41,911 nucleotides of DNA, taken from assembly GCF_002433005.1 (NCBI RefSeq), contig NZ_DJHF01000008.1, positions 1 through 41,911 of the forward strand. Reading direction: 5' to 3'. Positions 23,834 to 31,716 of the stretch are shown one piece after another; position 1 is the first letter of the stretch, and every line of letters begins with the position of its first letter. The stretch comes from Acetomicrobium sp. UBA5826 (GTDB lineage: Bacteria > Synergistota > Synergistia > Synergistales > Acetomicrobiaceae). The position numbers were made by a program, and so were the translations under genes. The notes under the pieces are model-generated. The model searched no databases. It was given only the letters and a program-made list of their open reading frames with translations, and had not been told where the DNA came from.

Positions 23834-25696
23834 ATGTTCTTTGCCATGAGGATCGAAAAAGCTTTCTTTATTAAAACTGCAATTTTGCTGTCTATAATGC
23901 TTTTTTTCTTTGCAGCTCCTGCCGTGGCCTTTGCGGGAGACGAGGATAATTTGAAGCTTATTCGGGAATATGTCAAGCAGGTTCCTCCTCTGACTGCATA
24001 CGGCAAAGATACCAAGGCAATGGTATGGCAGAGAAGCCACGAATATAAACTGCTTGCCGACGGAAGCATGCTGGTCCGGACAAAATGGCTCATATACTCT
24101 GAGTCCCCACTATCGGAAAGCTGGAGAAATTGGAAGTTTCCCTTCGTTGGCGACGAAAGGGTAACGATCGACGAGGCCAAGATTTACGATCCCGTTAGCT
24201 TCGAACTCTATGCCCCTTTGTCCCCGAAAAAGGCAGAAAGCGGGGGCTTATCCTGGTACGAGATAAACGTCCCTCCTTTGGACATCCCAAACGTTCTGGT
24301 CATTTCCTACCAAAAGGAATACCCAGGCAGATGGAACGTCGATGATGCAATACCTATAGGTCTCGATCTTCCGCAATGGAGGGTCGAAATAGCGGTATCC
24401 GTTCCCCACGGCTCCAGCTTGACATGGACAGCGCCTGAGGATCGGCAAGTTTCCCGCAGACTTGCAAGGGGAGTGGAAGACACGTATACCTGGGAATTTA
24501 TAAACCAATTTCCTGAGGGGATAAATGCACTGGAGGAAGGAAACGATAACTTTCTCATCTTCAGTATGCGCAGCGGTTGGCTCAACGCTATTAAGCCGCT
24601 TGAGGATTGGGCATCGGGCTTGAAGTCAATTGTTCCTGAGGCTGTCGGGAAATTTATTGACAACAACAAACAAAGCGCTGGCATGGAGATATTGCAATGG
24701 GTTGGAAGAGAAGATCTTTTGCTGCAGGATTTCAAATTGTCCGATGTAAGAAGGAGTCCTGTAGCTATTCCCGAGGAAGGCCCCTGGACGCCATGGGAAA
24801 GGACAGTTCTTGCAGCCCATTGGCTTTCCATGGCGGGTTGGGATGTGCGAATCAATTGGCTGCCCTTCGTCGTTCCCGAAGAGGACGTTCCAGGAACGCC
24901 GAAAATGATATCTCGTCCAATTCTGGAAGCGAGAACTCCCGGAAGTAGCGCCTATAAGGTTTACGATTTGGGATCTTCCACGATAGGGGGTACCACGGTA
25001 CCAGATTCTCTGTGGGGAGAGACTCTTTGCTTCTACGATGGCAATGGCGTGCAGTTGAAACAAATCGATCGCGGAAGCGTCGGCGATCATCGGTTGCGAG
25101 TAAAATGGAATCTGGAATTGACGGAATTGGGAGAGGCCAAAGGTACGCTTGAATTGAACCTCAACGGAGGCTGGCCTTACGTCGTTTTTGGTGGGAAAAG
25201 TCTCTTTTTAGACTTGTCGTCTTCCATGCGCGTATATCCGACTCAAATCGTAGTGAGGTGGAACGAGGGGGAGATATCGGAAAGACAGGGGGGCGTGAGG
25301 ATTGTGTATCCCGTGTCGGGTATATTGGGGATCCCCAGCGACAGCCAAATGCTTTTGAGGTTCCCGATGACGGCCTTCAATTTTCTTGAAGCTTTGGGGT
25401 CAATGGATGTAGGGTCGACATTGAGGTTCCCCTTTTTGGTCGAAGGCATTGTAACGCTTAGGTTGCCCCAGGGTTTTGAGGCCTTCTCGATGCCTTCGTT
25501 GCAGTCTAAAAAAGACGGCAAAATTCAATGGGAACAGAAAATCGACGAAAAAAGTCGTGGTAGAATTGTGGAGGCGAACTGGCGTTTATTGGTTAATGAA
25601 ACATCAATAAACGAAGAAACTTTTTTGACATTGCGTGCAGGCTTTAAAGCCTTGCAACAGTGGAACAATTTGGCTATTCCTATCCGCAAGAAATGA
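23834..25696 (+). CDS. Secreted DUF3857/transglutaminase-like protein, probably catalytically inactive
   Basis: I recognise the overall layout rather than a named protein. A hydrophobic signal peptide or anchor (about 10-34, ending AVAFA) is followed by a DUF3857-like beta domain (about 60-245, with HEYKLLADGS and EAKIYDP). A region at about 317-342 (WTPWERTVLAAHWLSMAGW) sits where transglutaminase-like domains carry their GxCxD catalytic helix, and a beta-rich tail follows. The catalytic Cys is absent, and I see no convincing His-Asp pair. The 620-residue protein starts at ATG 23834, three bases after secA, using GGAAGGA at 23816-23822. The role is unknown; it is probably envelope-located. 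Confidence 0.65.
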   Translation: MFFAMRIEKAFFIKTAILLSIMLFFFAAPAVAFAGDEDNLKLIREYVKQVPPLTAYGKDTKAMVWQRSHEYKLLADGSMLVRTKWLIYSESPLSESWRNWKFPFVGDERVTIDEAKIYDPVSFELYAPLSPKKAESGGLSWYEINVPPLDIPNVLVISYQKEYPGRWNVDDAIPIGLDLPQWRVEIAVSVPHGSSLTWTAPEDRQVSRRLARGVEDTYTWEFINQFPEGINALEEGNDNFLIFSMRSGWLNAIKPLEDWASGLKSIVPEAVGKFIDNNKQSAGMEILQWVGREDLLLQDFKLSDVRRSPVAIPEEGPWTPWERTVLAAHWLSMAGWDVRINWLPFVVPEEDVPGTPKMISRPILEARTPGSSAYKVYDLGSSTIGGTTVPDSLWGETLCFYDGNGVQLKQIDRGSVGDHRLRVKWNLELTELGEAKGTLELNLNGGWPYVVFGGKSLFLDLSSSMRVYPTQIVVRWNEGEISERQGGVRIVYPVSGILGIPSDSQMLLRFPMTAFNFLEALGSMDVGSTLRFPFLVEGIVTLRLPQGFEAFSMPSLQSKKDGKIQWEQKIDEKSRGRIVEANWRLLVNETSINEETFLTLRAGFKALQQWNNLAIPIRKK

Positions 25697-25711
25697 TGGA
25701 GGGTTGGTTTC

Positions 25712-27388
25712 ATGATTGACATAGAATCCCACATTAAGGACCTTTTGAATGATGCCATAATTTCGGCTGCGAAAGACAAAAACCTAGTTTACCCTGAGGG
25801 CCTGGAGATAATCATAGAAAGGCCACGTCGCGAAAATCAAGGCGATTACGCCACAAATGTTGCTATGCTAATGGCTCGCCACTGGGAAATGAAGCCCAGA
25901 GACATCGCTCAAGTAATCATTTCCCATTTAAAGGAAAGCGAATACGTCGAAAAGGTCGAATTAGCAGGACCGGGTTTCATAAATTTCTTCCTGTCGGGCC
26001 TTTGGATGTCAGAACTTATCAGGGAAATAATCGCAAAAGGGGATGATTACGGCAAAAGGGACTTGGGGGAGGGCAAGCGCGCTCAAGTCGAATTTGTAAG
26101 CGCAAATCCAACGGGACCTTTGCACATAGGCCACGGCCGCGGAGCTGCCGTGGGGGATGTTATGGCCAACATACTTTCCTTTGCGGGATGGTATGTGGAA
26201 AGGGAATATTACATTAACGATGCTGGTCTTCAAATGAAGTTGCTCGGGAGATCGGTTCAGGCCCGTTACTTTGAGTTGCTTGGAAGGTCGGAGGCTGCCC
26301 CCTTCCCTGAGGACGGGTACAAAGGGGACTATATTCACGAGATAGCTCAGGAGATCATAGACAGAGAAGGAGATAAATTTCTAGGCCTGCCCATCGAGGA
26401 GACATTGGATTATTTTAAGGATTATGCCGTGAAGGTGATCTTAAATGGAATTAAGAAGGACCTGGAGGACTTTAGAGTACTCTTCGACATTTGGTTTTCC
26501 GAAAAAACGCTTCATGAACGGGGCCTCATTCGCGAAATGGTCGATTTTTTGATGAAACGGGGGCTTGCCTACGAAAAAGAGGGGGCCATATGGTATAGAT
26601 CGACTCAATTTGGCGATGAGAAAGATAGGGTGCTGATCAGGTCAAATGGAGAACCTACGTATTTTGCTTCCGATGTCGCTTATCATAAGGATAAATTCGA
26701 CAGAGGATTTGATCTTGTCATCGACGTCTGGGGAGCGGACCACCACGGATATGTTCCGCGCATGAAAGCTGCAATTCAGGCCCTGGGAAGATCGCCTGAT
26801 GACCTTCAAGTTTTATTAATACAATTCGTTAGTTTAATTAAACAGGGCAGGATGGTCTCCATGTCCACCAGAGCGGGGGAGTTCGTAACCCTCCGGGAGA
26901 TGATGGATGAAGTGGGAGTAGATGCGATGCGATATTTCTTCCTAATGAGGAAGTGCGATTCCCATCTCGATTTCGATATAGATTTGGCGAAGAGCGCTTC
27001 GACGGATAACCCCGTCTATTACGTCCAATACGCCAGTGCCAGGTTGCATAGCATATTTAAAGAGGCGTCCTCTAGAGGCATAGAGTTGCCTGCTCCGGAG
27101 AAAGTCGACATCTCTTTGTTGAAGACGGAGGAGGAAAAGGCTCTAATTAAATGTCTTGGCAAATTTCCCGAGGAAGTTGCCAAGGCGGCAAAGGAGCTTT
27201 CACCCCACTTGATCGTTTTTTACGCCTATGAATTGGCCAAGGCCTTTCATTCTTTTTATAACGCCCACAGGGTTTTGGGCGAGGAAAAATCTTTGTCGGA
27301 TGCCAGGCTGATTTTGGTGCGTGCAGTACAGGTGGTGTTGCTGAATGTCTTGGGGTTGTTGAAAATTAACGCTCCGGAAGTGATGTAA
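25712..27388 (+). CDS. argS: Arginyl-tRNA synthetase
   Basis: ArgS charges tRNA-Arg with arginine. The 558-residue protein has the N-terminal Arg-tRNA-synthetase add-on domain (about 1-90) and ANPTGPLHIGHGRGA with the HIGH motif at 138-141. YYINDAGLQM and GADHHGY follow, and then the DALR anticodon-binding domain, which includes NPVYYVQYASARLHS. The KMSKS loop is degenerate (GRMVSMSTRAG), as is common in ArgS. The ATG at 25712 follows GGAGGG. It ends directly before the next gene with no gap. Confidence 0.97.
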   Translation: MIDIESHIKDLLNDAIISAAKDKNLVYPEGLEIIIERPRRENQGDYATNVAMLMARHWEMKPRDIAQVIISHLKESEYVEKVELAGPGFINFFLSGLWMSELIREIIAKGDDYGKRDLGEGKRAQVEFVSANPTGPLHIGHGRGAAVGDVMANILSFAGWYVEREYYINDAGLQMKLLGRSVQARYFELLGRSEAAPFPEDGYKGDYIHEIAQEIIDREGDKFLGLPIEETLDYFKDYAVKVILNGIKKDLEDFRVLFDIWFSEKTLHERGLIREMVDFLMKRGLAYEKEGAIWYRSTQFGDEKDRVLIRSNGEPTYFASDVAYHKDKFDRGFDLVIDVWGADHHGYVPRMKAAIQALGRSPDDLQVLLIQFVSLIKQGRMVSMSTRAGEFVTLREMMDEVGVDAMRYFFLMRKCDSHLDFDIDLAKSASTDNPVYYVQYASARLHSIFKEASSRGIELPAPEKVDISLLKTEEEKALIKCLGKFPEEVAKAAKELSPHLIVFYAYELAKAFHSFYNAHRVLGEEKSLSDARLILVRAVQVVLLNVLGLLKINAPEVM

Positions 27389-27691
27389 GTGCCTAAGCTC
27401 AGGTGGATAGTTATTTCTCTTTGTTCAATTCTCCTGTTTTTAATGCTCTTTAACGGTTACCTGCGGGAGCTTAAAAAGTTGAACGAGCTATCCAACCGCA
27501 TAGACGAGCACGTTCAAACCCTGGTAAGGTTGAAGCTGGATATCGAGGATAAAAACGAGAAAATAAACTATTACAATACTCCCGATGGAATTGCCAAGTT
27601 AGCGCGGCAGGAGTTCAATCTCGTGCTTCCTGGAGAAAAGATCTATATTTTAGAATATTATACTCCCGAGGAAGGACCTCAAAAAAAATAA
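27389..27691 (+). CDS. DivIC/FtsL/FtsB-like septum formation initiator
   Basis: A small single-pass membrane protein of the kind that bridges early and late division proteins. The 100-residue protein has a short N-terminal cytoplasmic end, one membrane segment (about 5-24), and a charged heptad-rich coiled coil (about 28-65). A conserved-looking C-terminal part follows (YNTPDGIAKLARQEFNLVLP), typical of the DivIC/FtsB family. It starts with GTG at 27389 right after the argS stop and is probably translationally coupled. FtsB and DivIC cannot be told apart by sequence alone. Confidence 0.8.
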   Translation: MPKLRWIVISLCSILLFLMLFNGYLRELKKLNELSNRIDEHVQTLVRLKLDIEDKNEKINYYNTPDGIAKLARQEFNLVLPGEKIYILEYYTPEEGPQKK

Positions 27692-27723
27692 CAGCAATCT
27701 TTTTGGTCTGTTTAGAAGAGATG

Positions 27724-27752
27724 TTGTTAAATTTAGCGTTTATGTTTATAAT
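27724..27752 (+). promoter_or_regulatory. Promoter of rpsF-ssb-rpsR
   Basis: TTGTTA (27724-27729) and a perfect TATAAT (27747-27752) are separated by exactly 17 bp. The transcript would carry a leader of about 65 bases before rpsF. Confidence 0.75.
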
Positions 27753-27774
27753 GCTTTGTCGTTGGTGTATCCCT

Positions 27775-27800
27775 GTCCCCTTTTCGGTGAGGGGATCTTT
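27775..27800 (+). promoter_or_regulatory. Short hairpin in the rpsF leader
   Basis: TCCCC (27776-27780) pairs with GGGGA (27791-27795) around a 10-base loop, and a loose T-run TCTTTT follows. It is too weak for a firm terminator call but is positioned as an attenuator would be in a ribosomal protein leader. I do not see the CCG-bulge features of the known S6:S18 leader motif. Confidence 0.3.
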
Positions 27801-27826
27801 TAAGGCCAAAGGGAGGAGGTGTAGAA

Positions 27827-28111
27827 ATGCGACCCTATGAATTAATGGTGCTCATTCACCCCGATGTCGAAGAAGTCAAGGCTCAGGTCGATGAAATTTC
27901 CGAGGTAATCAAAGGTTTGGGCGGAGAGTTCCACAAATCCGACATATGGGGCAAGAGGAGGCTGGCCTATCCTGTGGAAAAACAGGTGGAAGGCTATTAT
28001 GCTTTGATCGAATTTGACCTGGAGCCTTCTCAAATAGGTGAAGTCGATCGCTTGCTGAAATTGCGCGATCAGGTTTTGAGGCATTTGATTGTTCGCCTCG
28101 ACGAGAAGTAG
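27827..28111 (+). CDS. rpsF: 30S ribosomal protein S6
   Basis: S6 binds the central domain of 16S rRNA as a pair with S18. The 94-residue protein starts with the family's RPYELMVLIHPD, carries WGKRRLAYPVEKQVEGYYALIEF (seen as WGKRRLAYPV and EGYYAL), and ends in VLRHLIVRLDEK. The ATG at 27827 follows GGGAGGAGGTG. It heads the conserved rpsF-ssb-rpsR group, with its own promoter 75 bp upstream. Confidence 0.98.
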   Translation: MRPYELMVLIHPDVEEVKAQVDEISEVIKGLGGEFHKSDIWGKRRLAYPVEKQVEGYYALIEFDLEPSQIGEVDRLLKLRDQVLRHLIVRLDEK

Positions 28112-28123
28112 GAGAAGGTTAAG

Positions 28124-28603
28124 ATGGTTAGAGGATATAACAGGATTATATTGATGGGCAATCTCGCCCGCGATCCCGAGATGAGGTATACGGCCTCGAA
28201 ACAGGCAGTGGCAAGGCTGACCGTCGCTGTAGGGCGTACCTGGAGGGATCACGAAGGAAATCAACAGGAGCATACTGATTTCATCCCCGTAGTTGTCTGG
28301 GGAAATCAGGCAGAAAATTGCGAGAAATACCTGCGAAAGGGTCGCCCAGTATTGATTGAGGGCAGGCTTCAGATCAGAAATTACGAGACCCAGGGTGGGG
28401 ATAAGCGCTGGGTCACCGAAGTGGTGGCTCAAAACGTAGTGTTCCTCGGCAGCGGCTCTCGCGATTCACAAGATTACAGTTTCAAAGGATATCAGGAACC
28501 CTCTTCTACTATCGGAAGCCTGAGGGACGAATTTCCCGACGAATTTCCAACTGACATATCGGAGGTGGAGGACGGCGGAGAAGAGGCCGATATCCCATTC
28601 TAG
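28124..28603 (+). CDS. ssb: Single-stranded DNA-binding protein
   Basis: SSB coats single-stranded DNA during replication and repair. The 159-residue protein has the OB-fold (about 3-105; NRIILMGNLARDPEMR near the start, GRPVLIEGRLQIRNYE later). A polar, variable linker follows, and the conserved acidic tip EEADIPF at the C-terminus binds partner proteins. The ATG at 28124 lies 12 bp after rpsF. The tip shows the gene is complete and probably the main replicative SSB. Confidence 0.97.
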   Translation: MVRGYNRIILMGNLARDPEMRYTASKQAVARLTVAVGRTWRDHEGNQQEHTDFIPVVVWGNQAENCEKYLRKGRPVLIEGRLQIRNYETQGGDKRWVTEVVAQNVVFLGSGSRDSQDYSFKGYQEPSSTIGSLRDEFPDEFPTDISEVEDGGEEADIPF

Positions 28604-28633
28604 TTTATTTATTTAAGAAGGAGGTCGATAGCC

Positions 28634-28864
28634 ATGGCGGATTTTAAACGTCGCAAACGTCGTCCAAAGGTATGTACCTTTTGCTCGAACAAGATAGAAT
28701 ATGTTGACTATAAAAATATTGAGCAGCTTAAGAGATTCTTGACCGAAAGAGGCAAAATATTGCCCCATAGAGTCACGGGAAATTGCGCTAAACATCAAAG
28801 ACAACTTGCCAGAGCCATTAAGAGGGCAAGGTTTATGGCTCTGTTGCCTTTCACTGTGGAATAG
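28634..28864 (+). CDS. rpsR: 30S ribosomal protein S18
   Basis: S18 pairs with S6 on the 30S platform. The 76-residue protein has the basic N-terminus, CTFCSNKIEYVDYKN, LTERGKILPHRVTGNCAKHQ and a C-terminal ARFMALLPF. The cysteines in CTFC and GNC suggest the zinc-containing C+ form. The ATG at 28634 follows AAGAAGGAGG. A strong terminator begins 30 bp after the stop. Confidence 0.98.
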   Translation: MADFKRRKRRPKVCTFCSNKIEYVDYKNIEQLKRFLTERGKILPHRVTGNCAKHQRQLARAIKRARFMALLPFTVE

Positions 28865-28893
28865 CGTCGTATTAACGTTTAATAATATGTTTT

Positions 28894-28923
28894 GGGGAGA
28901 GAATGCGCTCTCCCCCTTTTTTT
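28894..28923 (+). terminator. Intrinsic terminator after rpsR
   Basis: GGGGAGAG (28894-28901) pairs perfectly with CTCTCCCC (28908-28915) around a 6-base loop, followed by seven Ts at 28917-28923. It ends only four bases before the ribosome binding site of the next gene (28927-28932). Confidence 0.92.
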
Positions 28924-28939
28924 ACCGGGAGGTATTTTA

Positions 28940-29896
28940 ATGCAAGATACCAGAAGTCTAGTCGAGTCATCTCTGTTGGTGGCGCTATCGGTCGTCCTTT
29001 TTTTGGCAAGCCACTTCTTGCCCCTAGTGGGCATTGTAATTTCCTTCTTCTGCCCTGTGCCGCTTGTGATCTTGGGGCTAAAAGTCCCAGCCGAGAAGGC
29101 ACTATTGGGGGCTTTTGTCGCCGCTGTATTGATCACAATGTTCATGGGACTGTTGGGAGGTGTCTTCTTTCTCTTCGGTTTTGCCATCATGGGTGTTGCT
29201 CTTGGGATGTTCGGTCGGCGTATTCAAAAGGCATCTGATATTGTCTTTTACGGATTTCTTGTTTCGCTGTCTTGCAAACTGGTCCTTATGGCTTTGGTAA
29301 AGCTTCTGACGGGAATCAACCCTTTTGCGATAGATCCCGATCTTATCACGAAAAGCCTGGATAACGCTTTGGCGGTCTTTTCCAATGGCTATGGAGAAGC
29401 CTTTTTGGAAAGCATGAAGGCGCAAGCAGAGACCATGAGTCGATTAATGGTCCATATCTTGCCTGCGATCCTTATTGCTGCCTCTTTCTTCGACTGTGCC
29501 GTAAGTTTCGTCATAAGCGAAAAAGTTGCCAGAAGATTTAAGGTTCTCTCCTTGCCTCCGATACCGTCTTTCGGTACCTGGCGATTTCCCAGGAGTGTTT
29601 TGCTCGCCTTTTTTGCATCCTTCATCCTTTCATTTTTTGCGGGCAAGGGTAATAATATTGATATGCTAGCCGTGCTGAGCTTGAACTTAAAAGTTCTCTC
29701 CATGATGATTTTTTTGATCCAAGGGTTGGCAACCCTATGGTATTTATTGGCAAATTTTTTAAACATCAACGCAAGAAAATGGCTCGGGGTTATGATCCTA
29801 GCGTTTTCCTTGTTGGTGCCCATATTATCTACAATTGTGATAATGCTGGGTTTCTTTGATATGCTGATAGATCTGCGAGTAAAAATTCGGAGGTGA
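28940..29896 (+). CDS. DUF2232 (YybS-like) integral membrane protein
   Basis: A polytopic membrane protein of 318 residues with about eight hydrophobic segments. The N-terminal block starting LVESSLLVALSVVLFLAS, followed by FFCPVPLVILGLK, is typical of the DUF2232/YybS family. The function of the family is not known. The frame is open from 28892, but that part overlaps the terminator. I chose ATG at 28940, seven bases after GGGAGG. In Bacillus subtilis yybS precedes gdpP, rplI and dnaC; here rplI follows directly, 6 bp downstream. Confidence 0.8.
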   Translation: MQDTRSLVESSLLVALSVVLFLASHFLPLVGIVISFFCPVPLVILGLKVPAEKALLGAFVAAVLITMFMGLLGGVFFLFGFAIMGVALGMFGRRIQKASDIVFYGFLVSLSCKLVLMALVKLLTGINPFAIDPDLITKSLDNALAVFSNGYGEAFLESMKAQAETMSRLMVHILPAILIAASFFDCAVSFVISEKVARRFKVLSLPPIPSFGTWRFPRSVLLAFFASFILSFFAGKGNNIDMLAVLSLNLKVLSMMIFLIQGLATLWYLLANFLNINARKWLGVMILAFSLLVPILSTIVIMLGFFDMLIDLRVKIRR

Positions 29897-29902
29897 ATTG
29901 CT

Positions 29903-30346
29903 TTGCAGGTAATTCTTAAGCAGGATGTTGATAAATTGGGAAAAAGGGGAGATCTGATAAAGGTGTCGGACGGATACGCTAGAAACTATCTGATACCTCG
30001 CGGTTTGGCCGAGGAAGCCACGCCCGAAAAAATTAAAAAACTAGAGGAGTTTAAAAAGATAGAAGAAAAAAGGGCAAAAAAACTGGAGGAAGAAGCTCAA
30101 GAAAAGGCTAAAATGCTGCAGGGCAAGCAAGTCATTGTACGTGTCAGTGCAGGCGAAAAGGGGAAGCTCTTTGGAAGTGTCACCAATGCCCACATAAGCG
30201 AAGCCATACAGGAGCAGTTAGGAGTTGAAGTTGATAAAAAACTTGTTAAGCTGGAAAACCCCATTAAAGAATTGGGGGTCTATCCAGTTAAAATAAAACT
30301 CCATCCCAATGTGGAAATCGACATGACGGTTAAAGTGGAGGCGTGA
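29903..30346 (+). CDS. rplI: 50S ribosomal protein L9
   Basis: L9 is the elongated protein at the base of the L1 stalk. The 147-residue protein has the N-terminal RNA-binding domain with VSDGYARNYLIPRGLA, a long central helix of Lys and Glu (about 50-75) and the C-terminal domain with GKLFGSVTNAHI. The start is TTG at 29903 after GGAGGTGA; the second residue Gln and then VILKQDV fit the family. The stop overlaps the dnaB start. Confidence 0.97.
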   Translation: MQVILKQDVDKLGKRGDLIKVSDGYARNYLIPRGLAEEATPEKIKKLEEFKKIEEKRAKKLEEEAQEKAKMLQGKQVIVRVSAGEKGKLFGSVTNAHISEAIQEQLGVEVDKKLVKLENPIKELGVYPVKIKLHPNVEIDMTVKVEA

Positions 30347-31695
30347 GAAGTTTGAGTCAGGCGCTCGACAGAGTTATGCCACACAATTTGGATGCCGAAA
30401 GGGCCGTCTTGGGCTCCTGTCTCTTGGATAAAGACGCTGCCCTCTATGTCGTAGAGACGCTGCGCAAGGAAGACTTCTACGACGCGGTCCATCAACTGGC
30501 GTTCGAGGTAATCGCCGACATGATGCAAAAAGACAAGGCTGTCGACCCTCTGACCTTTATGGAGGAAGCTAATAAGCGAGGCCTTCTCGAAAGGTTGGGA
30601 GGACAGCCTTTTGTGGCCTCTCTGATCGATACAGTTCCCACTACGGCAAACGTCGAGTATCACGCTAGGATTGTCCGGGATAAATCGGTGCATCGTAAGA
30701 TGATACAAGTGGGAACCTATATAACGAAGCTGGGCTATGCCGAAGAGGTGGAAGTGGATGAGGTTTTGGACGAGGCCGAAAGGGCCGTTTTCGATGTGGC
30801 AACCCACGGAAATTTGGTTGTTTTCAAGAGGATAGGAGATATATTAAACGCAACCTTTCGATACCTCGAAGAACAATTTTTAAAGGGCAAGGTCGTCACA
30901 GGAATTCCTTCGGGTTATATAGATTTTGACCGTGTCACCGGAGGTTTTCAGCCGGGATCTTTGACGATTTTGGCAGCCAGGCCTTCGATGGGTAAGACTG
31001 CTTTGGCTTTAAACATCGCTCAGCACGTGGCTATCGAACAGGAAACGCCTGTTTTGATTTTTAGCCTGGAGATGGGGGCGGAACAGCTTTTGCAGAGGCT
31101 TCTTGCCGCTGAGGCCAGAGTTAACATTCACGATATGCGAACGGGGACATTCCCTCAAGGGGATTGGGATATTCTGTCCGATGCAGCGGGAAAGTTGGCT
31201 ACGGCGCCAATTTACATCGATGACAGCTCCTTTTTGTCCACCCTGGACCTGAGGGCAAGAGCAAGAAGATTTAAGGCGCAACATGACAATTTGGGCTTGA
31301 TAATAGTCGATTATCTCCAGTTGATGAGTTTAGCCAGAAGAGTTGAGAACAAACAGCAGGAGGTAGCCGAAATCTCTCGGTCCTTAAAGGGCGTAGCGAG
31401 GGAGTTGAACGTACCCGTTTTAGCCCTTTCGCAACTTTCTCGAGCCGTGGAGCAGAGGCAGGACAAAAAGCCTCAACTTGCCGACTTAAGAGACAGCGGT
31501 GCCATAGAGCAGGATGCGGACTTGGTTGTCTTTCTTTACAGGAAAGGATATTACGAGGCCGACAAAGAGGAGAACAACGTTGCGGAACTGATAGTGGCTA
31601 AACACAGAAATGGCCCCACGGGCACTATACAGCTGCTGTTCTTGAAAGAATATACGCGATTTGAGAATTTGGCCTCATGGAGCTTGCCTAAATGA
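30343..31695 (+). CDS. dnaB: Replicative DNA helicase DnaB
   Basis: DnaB is the hexameric 5'-3' helicase at the replication fork. The 450-residue protein has the N-terminal domain starting MPHNLDAERAVLGSCLLD. The RecA-like core shows Walker A RPSMGKTALALN (Lys218), SLEMGAEQL, VDYLQLM and ADLRDSGAIEQDADLV. It starts with GTG at 30343, overlapping the rplI stop; TTG at 30352 is an alternative with better spacing from GTGGAGG. No intein or insertion is present. rplI-dnaB order is widely conserved. Confidence 0.97.
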   Translation: MRSLSQALDRVMPHNLDAERAVLGSCLLDKDAALYVVETLRKEDFYDAVHQLAFEVIADMMQKDKAVDPLTFMEEANKRGLLERLGGQPFVASLIDTVPTTANVEYHARIVRDKSVHRKMIQVGTYITKLGYAEEVEVDEVLDEAERAVFDVATHGNLVVFKRIGDILNATFRYLEEQFLKGKVVTGIPSGYIDFDRVTGGFQPGSLTILAARPSMGKTALALNIAQHVAIEQETPVLIFSLEMGAEQLLQRLLAAEARVNIHDMRTGTFPQGDWDILSDAAGKLATAPIYIDDSSFLSTLDLRARARRFKAQHDNLGLIIVDYLQLMSLARRVENKQQEVAEISRSLKGVARELNVPVLALSQLSRAVEQRQDKKPQLADLRDSGAIEQDADLVVFLYRKGYYEADKEENNVAELIVAKHRNGPTGTIQLLFLKEYTRFENLASWSLPK

Positions 31696-31716
31696 TTTGA
31701 GGAGGGAAGTAGGGGC

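Noticed and set aside
27753..27826. S6:S18-binding leader motif before rpsF
   Set aside because: The only hairpin is short and lacks the conserved CCG bulge, so the known motif is not supported.
27842..28432. 196-codon open frame on the - strand
   Set aside because: It is antisense to rpsF and ssb, both clear genes, and its translation resembles no family.
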